Shown: positions 8,005 through 14,949 of the stretch, piece after piece | Layout of the letters: each line of letters opens with the position of its first letter | How positions within the stretch are numbered: the first letter of the stretch is position 1 | Position numbers and translations under genes: made by a program | Source: CAIKZJ01 sp964626015 | GTDB taxonomy: Bacteria > Bacteroidota > Ignavibacteria > Tepidaquicellales > Tepidaquicellaceae | Direction of reading: 5' to 3' | Assembly: GCA_964626015.1 (NCBI GenBank) | Contig: CAZVCC010000067.1 | Location: 1-14,950 of the forward strand | Length of the DNA stretch: 14,950 nt | The notes under the pieces: model-generated | The model's database searches: none | Seen by the model: only the letters and a program-made list of their open reading frames with translations | What the model was told of the DNA's origin: nothing

Positions 8005-8754
8005 ATGCAAGATGGAGAAAAACCAAAAAGCACTGCGGTACACGAAACCGGCCACGCTATAAACATCTCAAACTTCAAGACTCTAATTGATTACTGTTCT
8101 TCCTTTTCTGATAAATATAAACCCAGCAGGGAGGCATTGACGGTAGATCAAATGACGGCTTTATGGCAGACGGCGGATACGGCGCATCAGGCACTGACGA
8201 CGGCAATTCAAAACGCGAAAGAGCCGATAAATCAAAGGGAAATTTTGTTTGAACCTGTTGATAAGCTCGTAACCCGCACGCTGAATTATTTTGAAAGCAC
8301 TGAGGCAAGCGACCAGATTAAGCTCGATGCAAAGGGTCTTGCGGATAAGTACAGAGGGTTCAAAGTTAAAGTTAAAAAACTCCCCGATGGAACCTCAGAC
8401 CCAAACGACGTAAGCCAAAGCCATCAAAGCTACGTAATGAAGGGTGATACTTTCAGGCAGCTTGTGGAGTTATACTCGGCACAGCCGCTTTATGATCCGA
8501 ACGAAGTCGACCTGACTGTACTCGCTCTTACAGGTATTTCAAACAGCATGAAGTCCCTGAATGACAGCATCGGCACGATTCTCGCACCCGTAGAAACGGC
8601 AAGAAGAACACGCGACGAAGCACTCTACGCCGAAAAGACAGGTGTTGTGGATATATCGCTTGCATGCAAGGATTACGTTCAGGGGGTCTTCGGTGCGTCA
8701 TCGCCCGAGGCAAAAATGGTTAGGGGGTTGGAGTTTAGACGGAAATCTATCTAA
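8005..8754 (+). CDS. Orphan 249-aa protein of unknown function
   Basis: I do not recognise a characterised function. The 249-residue product is soluble, with no signal peptide or membrane segment, and looks largely alpha-helical, with many Ala/Leu/Lys-rich amphipathic stretches (such as TALWQTADTAHQAL and KSLNDSIGTIL). It contains no cysteine cluster; cysteines occur at about positions 32 and 222. The pattern GHAINISNFKTLI near the N-terminus, a central RTLNYFEST, NEVDLTVLALT, and a C-terminal VRGLEFR recall conserved hypothetical proteins of Bacteroidota, by memory only. GC content is higher than nearby genes: two 60-base samples (8161 and 8581) count 55%, against 33% for samples at 7081 and 9901. 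It is followed by a strong hairpin terminator and then a 21-bp repeat array of similar composition. No Shine-Dalgarno precedes the ATG. Coding is supported by uninterrupted length and sensible composition. Confidence 0.75.
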   Translation: MQDGEKPKSTAVHETGHAINISNFKTLIDYCSSFSDKYKPSREALTVDQMTALWQTADTAHQALTTAIQNAKEPINQREILFEPVDKLVTRTLNYFESTEASDQIKLDAKGLADKYRGFKVKVKKLPDGTSDPNDVSQSHQSYVMKGDTFRQLVELYSAQPLYDPNEVDLTVLALTGISNSMKSLNDSIGTILAPVETARRTRDEALYAEKTGVVDISLACKDYVQGVFGASSPEAKMVRGLEFRRKSI

Positions 8755-8835
8755 AAGGACATTAAATTTTGAGTGTCTTTCTGTCAAAAATTGCCGGCGG
8801 TCATCGCAATCTAAAGGTCGCCGGTTTTATTTTTA
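8754..8835 (+). terminator. Two hairpins ending the orphan gene; the second is a classic terminator
   Basis: A weak hairpin (8754-8761 with 8774-8780, one bulged G) starts at the stop codon. A stronger one follows: CCGGCG (8794-8799) pairs with CGCCGG (8819-8824) and runs straight into TTTTATTTTT. The A-run before the stem can extend pairing into the T-run. This is a standard intrinsic terminator for the plus-strand gene. Confidence 0.75.
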
Positions 8836-8858
8836 AGAATAGCATAGTATTTTAGAAG

Positions 8859-9065
8859 AAGAACAATGCAATATCTACTGAGAACATCGCATTTCTGAAC
8901 GGCAACGATAGAATTCTGACGGTCAACGGTGCGATTCTGAGCAGCAACAATGCGATTATGAACGGCAACAATGCGTTTTCGAAGGACGACGGTGCGTTTC
9001 TGAACGGAGACAATGCGTTTCCGAAGAACGACGGGAGCTTTCTGAAGGACGACGGGGGCTTCCTG
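8859..9065. repeat. Degenerate 21-bp tandem repeat array, about ten units
   Basis: Eight consecutive full 21-bp units run from 8898 to 9065, preceded by one shortened 18-bp unit (8880-8897) and a more diverged unit (8859-8879). The consensus is close to AAcGGcAACaATGCGtTTcTG. Units differ from one another at several bases, so the array is old or diversified. Because the period is a multiple of three, each frame reads as heptapeptide repeats; on the plus strand they resemble NGNNAFS / KDDGAFL / NGDNAFP / KNDGSFL, open from 8856 to a TGA at 9108. The only in-frame ATG lies inside the array (8958) with no ribosome binding site. On the minus strand a frame from 9092 to 8811 is also open. I see no case for either being translated. 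The surrounding stretch 8836-9210 contains nothing else I can support. Confidence 0.8.
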
Positions 9066-9210
9066 AAGGACCGCACCCGAGAATTTGCTCAAAAATGCAG
9101 TTTTTGGTGATACCGGCAGATTTTGGCTTTACCCGAATTTTGGGCTGAAATTCTTCCATGTGCGGAGGAAATGGATATAAACGGTGGATTTTTAATGATA
9201 AGTAATTATG

Positions 9211-9263
9211 GTATATTTGAAAAAAATTTACAAACTAGTATATTTGAAAAGCTTTTAAAACTA
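9211..9263 (+). promoter_or_regulatory. Tandem 27-bp element with Bacteroidota-type promoter for the methyltransferase operon
   Basis: Two adjacent direct repeats, 9211-9237 and 9238-9263, share GTATATTTGAAAA and an ending of the form AAACTA. Each contains TATATTTG, an exact match to the Bacteroidota -7 element TAnnTTTG. The TTG of the first copy (9217-9219) lies 19 bases before the second TATATTTG (9239-9246), the spacing expected for the -33 element. Transcription would start near 9252, leaving about 30 bases of leader before the methyltransferase ATG. Use of this promoter class in this organism is an inference. Confidence 0.55.
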
Positions 9264-9281
9264 ATATGTTTTTAATCAAAA

Positions 9282-10406
9282 ATGGCTAACGAAAATCTTA
9301 CTAAAGCAAAAAAGGAAAAGAATGATGAGTTTTATACACAGTATAACGATATTCAAAAAGAGATTGAAGCTTATGTAGATTTTGATAAAAATGTATTCAG
9401 GGGGAAAATCGTCTATTGCAACTGCGATGACCCTTTCGAAAGCAACTTCTTTAAATATTTCGTTCTTAATTTTAAAAAGCTTGGATTGAAACGGCTTATA
9501 ACTACAAGCTATAAACCCTCCCCCGTTGCCAATACACAACTTGAACTGTTTGGTGATAACAAGACTCAAAAGAAATTAAAAGGCAGGCAAAAGATAACTG
9601 CTAATAAATTTATAATTAATAAAGTTTACGACTTAGACGGTGACGGCGAATTCAATTTGAAAGATATTGCAAAACAGTTGAAAGCAAACAAACAAAATGA
9701 ATGGTCGCCGCTTGAAGGCGATGGTGATTTCCGAAGTGAAGAATGTATCAATTTGCTTAAACAAGCAGATATAGTAGTAACAAATCCGCCGTTTAGTCTT
9801 TTCAGGGAATATGTAAAACAGATTTTTGAAAATGGAAAGATGTTCATTATTATTGGAAGCATGAACGCAATAACATACAAAGAAATATTTCCTTTAATTA
9901 AAAATAATAAGCTATGGTTAGGAAATGGTTTTAGCGCCGGTAATGCTTATTTTTATACTCCAAATACACGGGATTTTGCTTCAGGGGTTTACGATACAAA
10001 AACGGGACTGGTAAAATTTCGAAACGTTTGCTGGTTTACCAATCTTGACCATGGAAAGCGTCACAAGCCGTTAAACCTTCAGACAATGAAAGACAATCTG
10101 AAATTTAGTAAACACAAAGAGATTAAAGGCAAGAAAGCGTATGATAAATATGATAATTACGATGCGATAGAAGTGCCGTTTACAGACTCTATTCCAAGCG
10201 ATTATAAAGGCGTTATGGGTGTACCGATAAGTTTTCTGGATAAATTTAATCCTGACCAGTTTGAAATATTAGGAAGTGATTATAATATTAAAGAAGGTTT
10301 GTTACCAGAATTAGTTAATTCAAAATGGAGAGGTAAGCTTGATAGAGGATACGTAAACAATCAGAGACTTTTTACAAGAATATTTATAAAGCATAAGAGA
10401 AATTAA
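9282..10406 (+). CDS. M.EcoRI-family adenine-specific DNA methyltransferase
   Basis: A 374-residue N6-adenine DNA methyltransferase that transfers methyl from S-adenosylmethionine. Similarity to M.EcoRI is recognisable by eye along most of the length: KAKKxKNDEFYTQY at the start, VYCNCDDPxxSNFFKYF (44-60), GDGDFRSEECINLLKQADIVVTNPPFSLFREY (146-177) with the catalytic N168-P-P-F171, AITYKEIF (196-203), KYDNYDAIEV, and YKGVMGVPISFLDKFNPDQFEI. It is about 50 residues longer than M.EcoRI (roughly 326, from memory). Part of the extra length is at 80-145, where D117-x-D119-x-D121-G-x-F-N-x-x-D128 matches an EF-hand calcium loop. It is first in an operon whose second gene, a DUF262-HNH nuclease, begins one base after its stop. 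Target specificity may be GAATTC-like but is unproven. Confidence 0.92.
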   Translation: MANENLTKAKKEKNDEFYTQYNDIQKEIEAYVDFDKNVFRGKIVYCNCDDPFESNFFKYFVLNFKKLGLKRLITTSYKPSPVANTQLELFGDNKTQKKLKGRQKITANKFIINKVYDLDGDGEFNLKDIAKQLKANKQNEWSPLEGDGDFRSEECINLLKQADIVVTNPPFSLFREYVKQIFENGKMFIIIGSMNAITYKEIFPLIKNNKLWLGNGFSAGNAYFYTPNTRDFASGVYDTKTGLVKFRNVCWFTNLDHGKRHKPLNLQTMKDNLKFSKHKEIKGKKAYDKYDNYDAIEVPFTDSIPSDYKGVMGVPISFLDKFNPDQFEILGSDYNIKEGLLPELVNSKWRGKLDRGYVNNQRLFTRIFIKHKRN

Positions 10407-10407
10407 A

Positions 10408-11577
10408 ATGAAAACAAGTTTAAAAACAGACATCACTGTAAAAGACATCTGCGAAGGTTTTGTTTATAATGAATATGAAGGAAAAGGGTTGTTTGGTTTA
10501 TCGGGTAAACTAACAATACAACCTGAATATCAGCGTAACTACATCTATATCTCAGACGGCGGCAAGAAGGAGATTGCAGTAATTGATTCTGTCCTAAAGA
10601 GTTATCCAATAGGTTTGATATATTTCAATAAAGTAAGCGAAGATAAATTTGAAGTGCTTGACGGACAGCAGAGAATTACAAGTCTCGGTAGATTTTTATC
10701 CGATAAATTCGCAATTAAAGATGATGACGGAAATGAACAATATTTCAGCGGAATGGCAAAAAATAAGAAAGAGAGAATATTAAAAACAGGTTTGCTAATA
10801 TATGAATGCGAAGGAACAGAAAGCGAAATAAAAGAATGGTTTAAAACAATAAATATAGCAGGTGTACCGCTGAACAATCAGGAATTGTTGAATGCTGTTT
10901 ATTCGGGTCCCTTTGTAACACTCTGCAAAGAGGAGTTCAGCAATAGCCAAAACGCTAACATACAGAAATGGAGTGCATACATAAAAGGTAGTGCTAATCG
11001 TCAGGAGTTTTTGGAATGTGCACTGGATTGGGTGAGTAAAGGCAATATCGGTGAATATATGAGCCGGCATCGCTTTGATAAAAATATTAACGAGTTAAAA
11101 AGGTATTTCAATAGTGTTCTTGACTGGGTATCAAGCGTATTTATTGATGTTGAAAGCGAAATGCGCGGGCTTGAATGGGGACGGCTGTATGAAGAATATC
11201 ATAGAAAATCATATGATTCACAAAAAGTATCTAAAGATTTGAAAAAACTTTATGCAGACCCGTATATAAAAAGCCGCAAAGGAATATTTGAATATATTCT
11301 CGGTGGTTTGAAAGATGCAAAATTACTTCAAGTTCGTGTGTTTGACGATGCAACTAAGAAATCAGTTTACGCTAAACAAACAGTAAATGCGGAAAAGAGG
11401 AAAATTTCAAATTGTCCGCTGTGTGCGATAGGTCATGAATCTAACAAAAGTAAAATATGGAGTTTTAATGAAATGGATGCTGACCACGTAACAGCATGGA
11501 GCAAGGGTGGTTCATCGGCGGCTAAAAATTGCCAGATGTTGTGCAGAACACATAATCAAGCAAAAGGAAATAAATAG
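10408..11577 (+). CDS. DUF262-HNH nuclease, likely restriction partner of the methyltransferase
   Basis: A 389-residue two-domain protein. The N-terminal DUF262 (ParB/sulfiredoxin-like fold) shows QPEYQRNYIY (38-47), PIGLIYF (67-73) and the catalytic D85-G-Q-Q-R89, followed by NNQELLNAVY (156-165). A helical middle section leads to a C-terminal zinc-ribbon HNH nuclease: C336-P-L-C339 and C379-R-T-H382 as likely zinc ligands, with D359-H360, N374 and H382-N383 as the HNH core. In known defence proteins (GmrSD, BrxU, SspE) DUF262 hydrolyses nucleotides and is tied to a DUF1524 nuclease that senses DNA modification; here the nuclease is a different, HNH type. The start overlaps the methyltransferase stop region, with one base between, so translation is coupled. 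It probably cuts unmethylated, or specially modified, foreign DNA. That role is inferred from domains and neighbour. Confidence 0.88.
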   Translation: MKTSLKTDITVKDICEGFVYNEYEGKGLFGLSGKLTIQPEYQRNYIYISDGGKKEIAVIDSVLKSYPIGLIYFNKVSEDKFEVLDGQQRITSLGRFLSDKFAIKDDDGNEQYFSGMAKNKKERILKTGLLIYECEGTESEIKEWFKTINIAGVPLNNQELLNAVYSGPFVTLCKEEFSNSQNANIQKWSAYIKGSANRQEFLECALDWVSKGNIGEYMSRHRFDKNINELKRYFNSVLDWVSSVFIDVESEMRGLEWGRLYEEYHRKSYDSQKVSKDLKKLYADPYIKSRKGIFEYILGGLKDAKLLQVRVFDDATKKSVYAKQTVNAEKRKISNCPLCAIGHESNKSKIWSFNEMDADHVTAWSKGGSSAAKNCQMLCRTHNQAKGNK

Positions 11578-11610
11578 AAAACTAATTAGAAAATCTACCA
11601 TCATTAAACA

Positions 11611-11655
11611 GAAAGAGTTCACTCAGGTTTTCAACCCAAATGAACTCTCTCCTTA
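11611..11655. terminator. Bidirectional terminator between convergent genes
   Basis: AGAGTTCA (11614-11621) pairs perfectly with TGAACTCT (11641-11648), and GGTT/AACC pair inside the loop. It lies midway between the nuclease stop and the T9SS gene stop, which face each other. On the minus strand the stem is followed by TTCTGTTT, on the plus strand by a weaker CTCCTT. It serves at least the T9SS cargo gene. Confidence 0.65.
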
Positions 11656-11690
11656 AAGTTTATTTCTAAAGACTTGCTTCTTGCTTGTTC

Positions 11691-14600
11691 TTACTTAATA
11701 AGCATCATCTTACGTATATCGCTGAAACCGTTTGTTTCAATCCTGTAGAAATAAACACCGCTCGAGAACTGTGAGCCGTCAAAATCAACTGTGTGATATC
11801 CGGCTGCTTTAACTTCGTTTACGAGTGTCCTTACTTCCCTGCCCAGTACGTCGTAGATTCTTAACGTGACCAGACCTTGCTTTGGCATTGCAAAGTTAAT
11901 CTTGGTCGTTGGATTGAACGGATTCGGATAGTTCTGGCTTAACGAATATACAAGAGGTATTTCGTTTCCGATTTGTTCGAAGCCTGTTACATTGTTATTG
12001 ACGTAGTCAATACCTGCCCTTAAGAAACGCTCTGCCGGTGAACCCGCAGGACTTGTTGCAGTTGGTCTAAGCGACTCAAGGTCAACACCAAAAGTAGCAA
12101 CATTCCAGTTTGTATTGTAAAGACCTATTCCGCTCAAAGTGTCAACACTTGTCATTCTCGGTCTGAATCTATACAAAACATGCTGCTGCGTCCCTGCAAT
12201 CGTGAATACTTTTAAAGCATCGGGCCATGAACCGACAGTACTATCAGCAATACCCGAATTTACGTATGAACCGATAAGACCGATTGTTCCCGTACCCGGT
12301 CTATCCGCAGTCCAGTTCCAACCGAGATAGTTGTTTACAAAATCAAGGTCGTAATAACTTGAAGCCGACCTTCCGTAGTTATAACCAATATCCTCGGAGT
12401 AAATTATAAGTTTTGATTTAGTCTGCAATGTTGTACCGCCGGAATTCAGGTATGCTTTTACTGAATCCTTTAGTCTTGTGTTCATAGAACTTGTACCTTC
12501 GCCGAGTAAGATAACAGTTTTATATCCGCGTAAGGACATAGCGAGTACTGCAGTCTGGCTCCCTCTGTTGAATAAATCGAAGGTAATATTTAACCTGCTT
12601 AGAATACTTGCTGTTGAATCTTTAGAGGTTCTGCAAGCGGCTGAGGATGAATCATACAGAACCATCACATCGCCTTTACTCTGGCGTTTAAGTTTAAGGT
12701 TAAACGTTTGAGTTGATTTCAGGGAGTCGGTTGCATTGTACGCCCAAACTGCCCATTGTCCTGATATTGAATCACCTGGATTTACTCCGAGACCACCAAG
12801 AATGAAATCTAATCCAGAGTTGACTATTGAAACGGTAGAATCAAATCCGCTCGGAAGTGTAAGAAGCGGAGTAGAAATTGTTGGTGCTCCGAATTTCCAT
12901 TTATACGTAGTACCTGCACCCGACCTTGTCCAGTTTATGTTTATATTTGAATTATTAAATACTGATGTAACGATAGTAGAGTTATTTGCGGGTAAATTCA
13001 AGCTAAAAGGTGTCAGCGAAGGCGTGCCCCTAGCGAGTGTAATAGTCCTTGGACCATTCGATGATTTTAAAGAATCATTCGCAGGTGCATTATTTCTGAA
13101 CGCCCAAACATCCCATGAACCGCTGATTGAACTTCCCTGACTAACACCTAATCCAGCTAATATATTATCCAGTTCGCCGAGAGTCATAGTTAAGGAATTG
13201 CTGCCCGAAGAAAGAGTTAAAAGTCTAGTCGGTAATGCTGTACCGAATATCCATTTATAACTTGCACCGGTTCTCGATGTATCCCAGGTAATAGTTACGG
13301 GTGTAGACGAGCCCGGGAATGATGTTACCGTTGTACCCGCTGTAGGAGTTTGAATATTGAATGGTGCTAACGGTCCCGGGTCGAGCAGGAATGAAGCTGT
13401 CCATGCATTATAAAAACCGGGCGATGTTGATGCTTTATCGTCCATCCAGAATCCAAACACTTTGTTTGCACCGATTGCAATTCCGATATAGTCGCCCATA
13501 TATCCTCCGCTCATACCTGTTGCAGGTTTGGGTTTAAAATGATGGTCGGTAATTTCGAAATCTGCAAAAGTTGCTCCACCGTCTGTTGACCTAGAAATCA
13601 TAACAGTTGCTGAGTCAGCATTCGGGAAGTTTCTGTTGTCATAATAAATAATATTTACACCTCCGGCATCATCAACTCTTACTGCCGGGAAAAACTGTCT
13701 CTTGCCGTTATTTAAAGCATCCTGATTAACTCTAACACCGGGCATCCATGATGCACCCTGATTTGAAGAACGGTATAGAACAACGTCTTCATCCGAACCA
13801 GCCGGTGCATGGTTTATTTCCATAATAACAATATAAATCCATCCGTTTCTCGCACCGCCGGACTTATCAACATCAATTCTCGGGAAGTCATTAACTCTAA
13901 GTCCCCAGCCTCCGAATGTACCATTATTTCTTGCACCGTTAACGTTAACGGCACTGTCGTTTGATGTAAAGTTTACACCTCCGTTTGTTGACTTTGCGAA
14001 ACCGAGATAATCAGCTGCAAAAGGAGATGTGCTCATATTAGATACCCACGTTACATAAACTTCACCATTAGGTCCTGCTGCCACATCGTGTCCCTGAACA
14101 TAATGTCCTGAAAGTCCTGTACTCAATGTAACGTAAGGTTCCCATGTTACACCGCCGTTTGTAGTTCTTGAAAACCTCGAAGCCGGAGGAGTACCTAAAT
14201 TGCACCATACAGTATACGACTGACCATAGTATGGGCTTGTCGGAGAATCGTCAGTATTGCTTAAATTCTTATCAACGTTTGAACTCGTTTCCAGCATCCA
14301 TGTTGATGAAAAATTCGCACCGTAGTTTGTTGAGTAATTGGCTCCCATACCTGTTAGACTTCCAAAGTTAGTTGCGCTAACAAGATGAGAAAATACAAAC
14401 CTCATATTTTTATCAACAACAGGTCCCGGGTCGCCGCGCTGGTCATTTGGGTTACCGGAATTAATTACCTGATAACCTCCCCAGTTAACACCATTATCAG
14501 TTGAAACAAAACAACCGGAATTTATGGTGCTGCTGGCTACATTATTAGATGACCCGAATAAAACACTTCTGTTTGCTTTATTCGAGGCAAGATATAACTC

Positions 14601-14861
14601 TGTTTGCGCTACTGTAGTTGATGGTAACACCCTGACGCTAGGAGTTACAACCATCATACCATGAGTAGTTTCAACTTGTCTTGGTGAAGTTGAAAATTTC
14701 ACAAACCTGTCCGGATGACTGGGCAGTGGAACATAATTCCCCAAAGGATAAACATGCGTAAACGCCTGACTCCATCTGGGGCTCTCATTATCAATCTTTT
14801 GCCCGGTAAGAACAAAGAAACCAATAACGAGAATAGCTAAAACCGAAATAGTTCTTTTCAT
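11691..14861 (-). CDS. Large secreted T9SS cargo protein with Asp-box propeller
   Basis: A 1056-residue exported protein. A signal peptide (residues 1-21, MKRTISVLAILVIGFFVLTG) is followed by a sialidase/BNR-like beta-propeller (about 85-495) with Asp-box motifs at 120-127 (STDNGVNW), 232-240, 291-298, 364-372 and 424-432. Two tandem beta-rich repeats follow (about 499-612 and 617-726) sharing YKWxFG, LLTLxSG, and GLGVxxGxSISGxWxVWA. Residues 730-955 look like an alpha/beta Rossmann-type domain (DVMVLYDSSS, YKTVILLGEG, KLIIYSEDIG). The C-terminal 85 residues are a T9SS type A sorting domain (YPNPFNPTT, YDVLGREVRTL, SGVYFYR). The protein is therefore expected to be carried across the outer membrane and anchored or released. 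The conserved catalytic residues of sialidases are not apparent, so binding or adhesion is as likely as catalysis. It is a single gene. Confidence 0.9.
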   Translation of the reverse strand: MKRTISVLAILVIGFFVLTGQKIDNESPRWSQAFTHVYPLGNYVPLPSHPDRFVKFSTSPRQVETTHGMMVVTPSVRVLPSTTVAQTELYLASNKANRSVLFGSSNNVASSTINSGCFVSTDNGVNWGGYQVINSGNPNDQRGDPGPVVDKNMRFVFSHLVSATNFGSLTGMGANYSTNYGANFSSTWMLETSSNVDKNLSNTDDSPTSPYYGQSYTVWCNLGTPPASRFSRTTNGGVTWEPYVTLSTGLSGHYVQGHDVAAGPNGEVYVTWVSNMSTSPFAADYLGFAKSTNGGVNFTSNDSAVNVNGARNNGTFGGWGLRVNDFPRIDVDKSGGARNGWIYIVIMEINHAPAGSDEDVVLYRSSNQGASWMPGVRVNQDALNNGKRQFFPAVRVDDAGGVNIIYYDNRNFPNADSATVMISRSTDGGATFADFEITDHHFKPKPATGMSGGYMGDYIGIAIGANKVFGFWMDDKASTSPGFYNAWTASFLLDPGPLAPFNIQTPTAGTTVTSFPGSSTPVTITWDTSRTGASYKWIFGTALPTRLLTLSSGSNSLTMTLGELDNILAGLGVSQGSSISGSWDVWAFRNNAPANDSLKSSNGPRTITLARGTPSLTPFSLNLPANNSTIVTSVFNNSNININWTRSGAGTTYKWKFGAPTISTPLLTLPSGFDSTVSIVNSGLDFILGGLGVNPGDSISGQWAVWAYNATDSLKSTQTFNLKLKRQSKGDVMVLYDSSSAACRTSKDSTASILSRLNITFDLFNRGSQTAVLAMSLRGYKTVILLGEGTSSMNTRLKDSVKAYLNSGGTTLQTKSKLIIYSEDIGYNYGRSASSYYDLDFVNNYLGWNWTADRPGTGTIGLIGSYVNSGIADSTVGSWPDALKVFTIAGTQQHVLYRFRPRMTSVDTLSGIGLYNTNWNVATFGVDLESLRPTATSPAGSPAERFLRAGIDYVNNNVTGFEQIGNEIPLVYSLSQNYPNPFNPTTKINFAMPKQGLVTLRIYDVLGREVRTLVNEVKAAGYHTVDFDGSQFSSGVYFYRIETNGFSDIRKMMLIK

Positions 14862-14919
14862 TTTCTGTGTTTTATGATTTATAAAGATTTTTTAATAATT
14901 AGTTCATCCTTAAAAACCC

Positions 14920-14949
14920 TATAAATATATGATATATCATATATTTATA
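14920..14949. repeat. Perfect 30-bp AT-rich palindrome upstream of the T9SS gene
   Basis: Every base from 14920 to 14949 pairs with its partner about the centre at 14934/14935, with no loop; the core is ATGATATATCAT. It lies about 59 bases upstream of the T9SS gene start and ends one base before the window edge. It may be an operator or a terminator of an unseen gene beyond the edge. Confidence 0.75.

Noticed and set aside
8041..8061. HETGH in the orphan protein, resembling the HExxH motif of zinc proteases
   Set aside because: The downstream third ligand and the general peptidase pattern are missing, and the segment seems to belong to a GHAxNxxNF family signature rather than an active site.
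8859..9065. CRISPR array
   Set aside because: The units are contiguous without unique spacers and are diverged, and no cas gene is nearby.
8811..9092. Minus-strand open frame of 93 codons over the repeat array, and further overlapping frames at 8852-9076 and 8956-9159
   Set aside because: They are open because the repeat period is 21 bases, so stops are absent in several frames at once. No ribosome binding site or sensible start was found.
9282..11577. Classical EcoRI restriction-modification locus
   Set aside because: No R.EcoRI-like endonuclease is present; the partner is a DUF262-HNH protein. GAATTC specificity remains a guess.
12736..13140. Plus-strand 134-codon open frame inside the T9SS gene
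   Set aside because: It is antisense to the repeat domains of a gene with signal peptide, domains and sorting signal all in frame.
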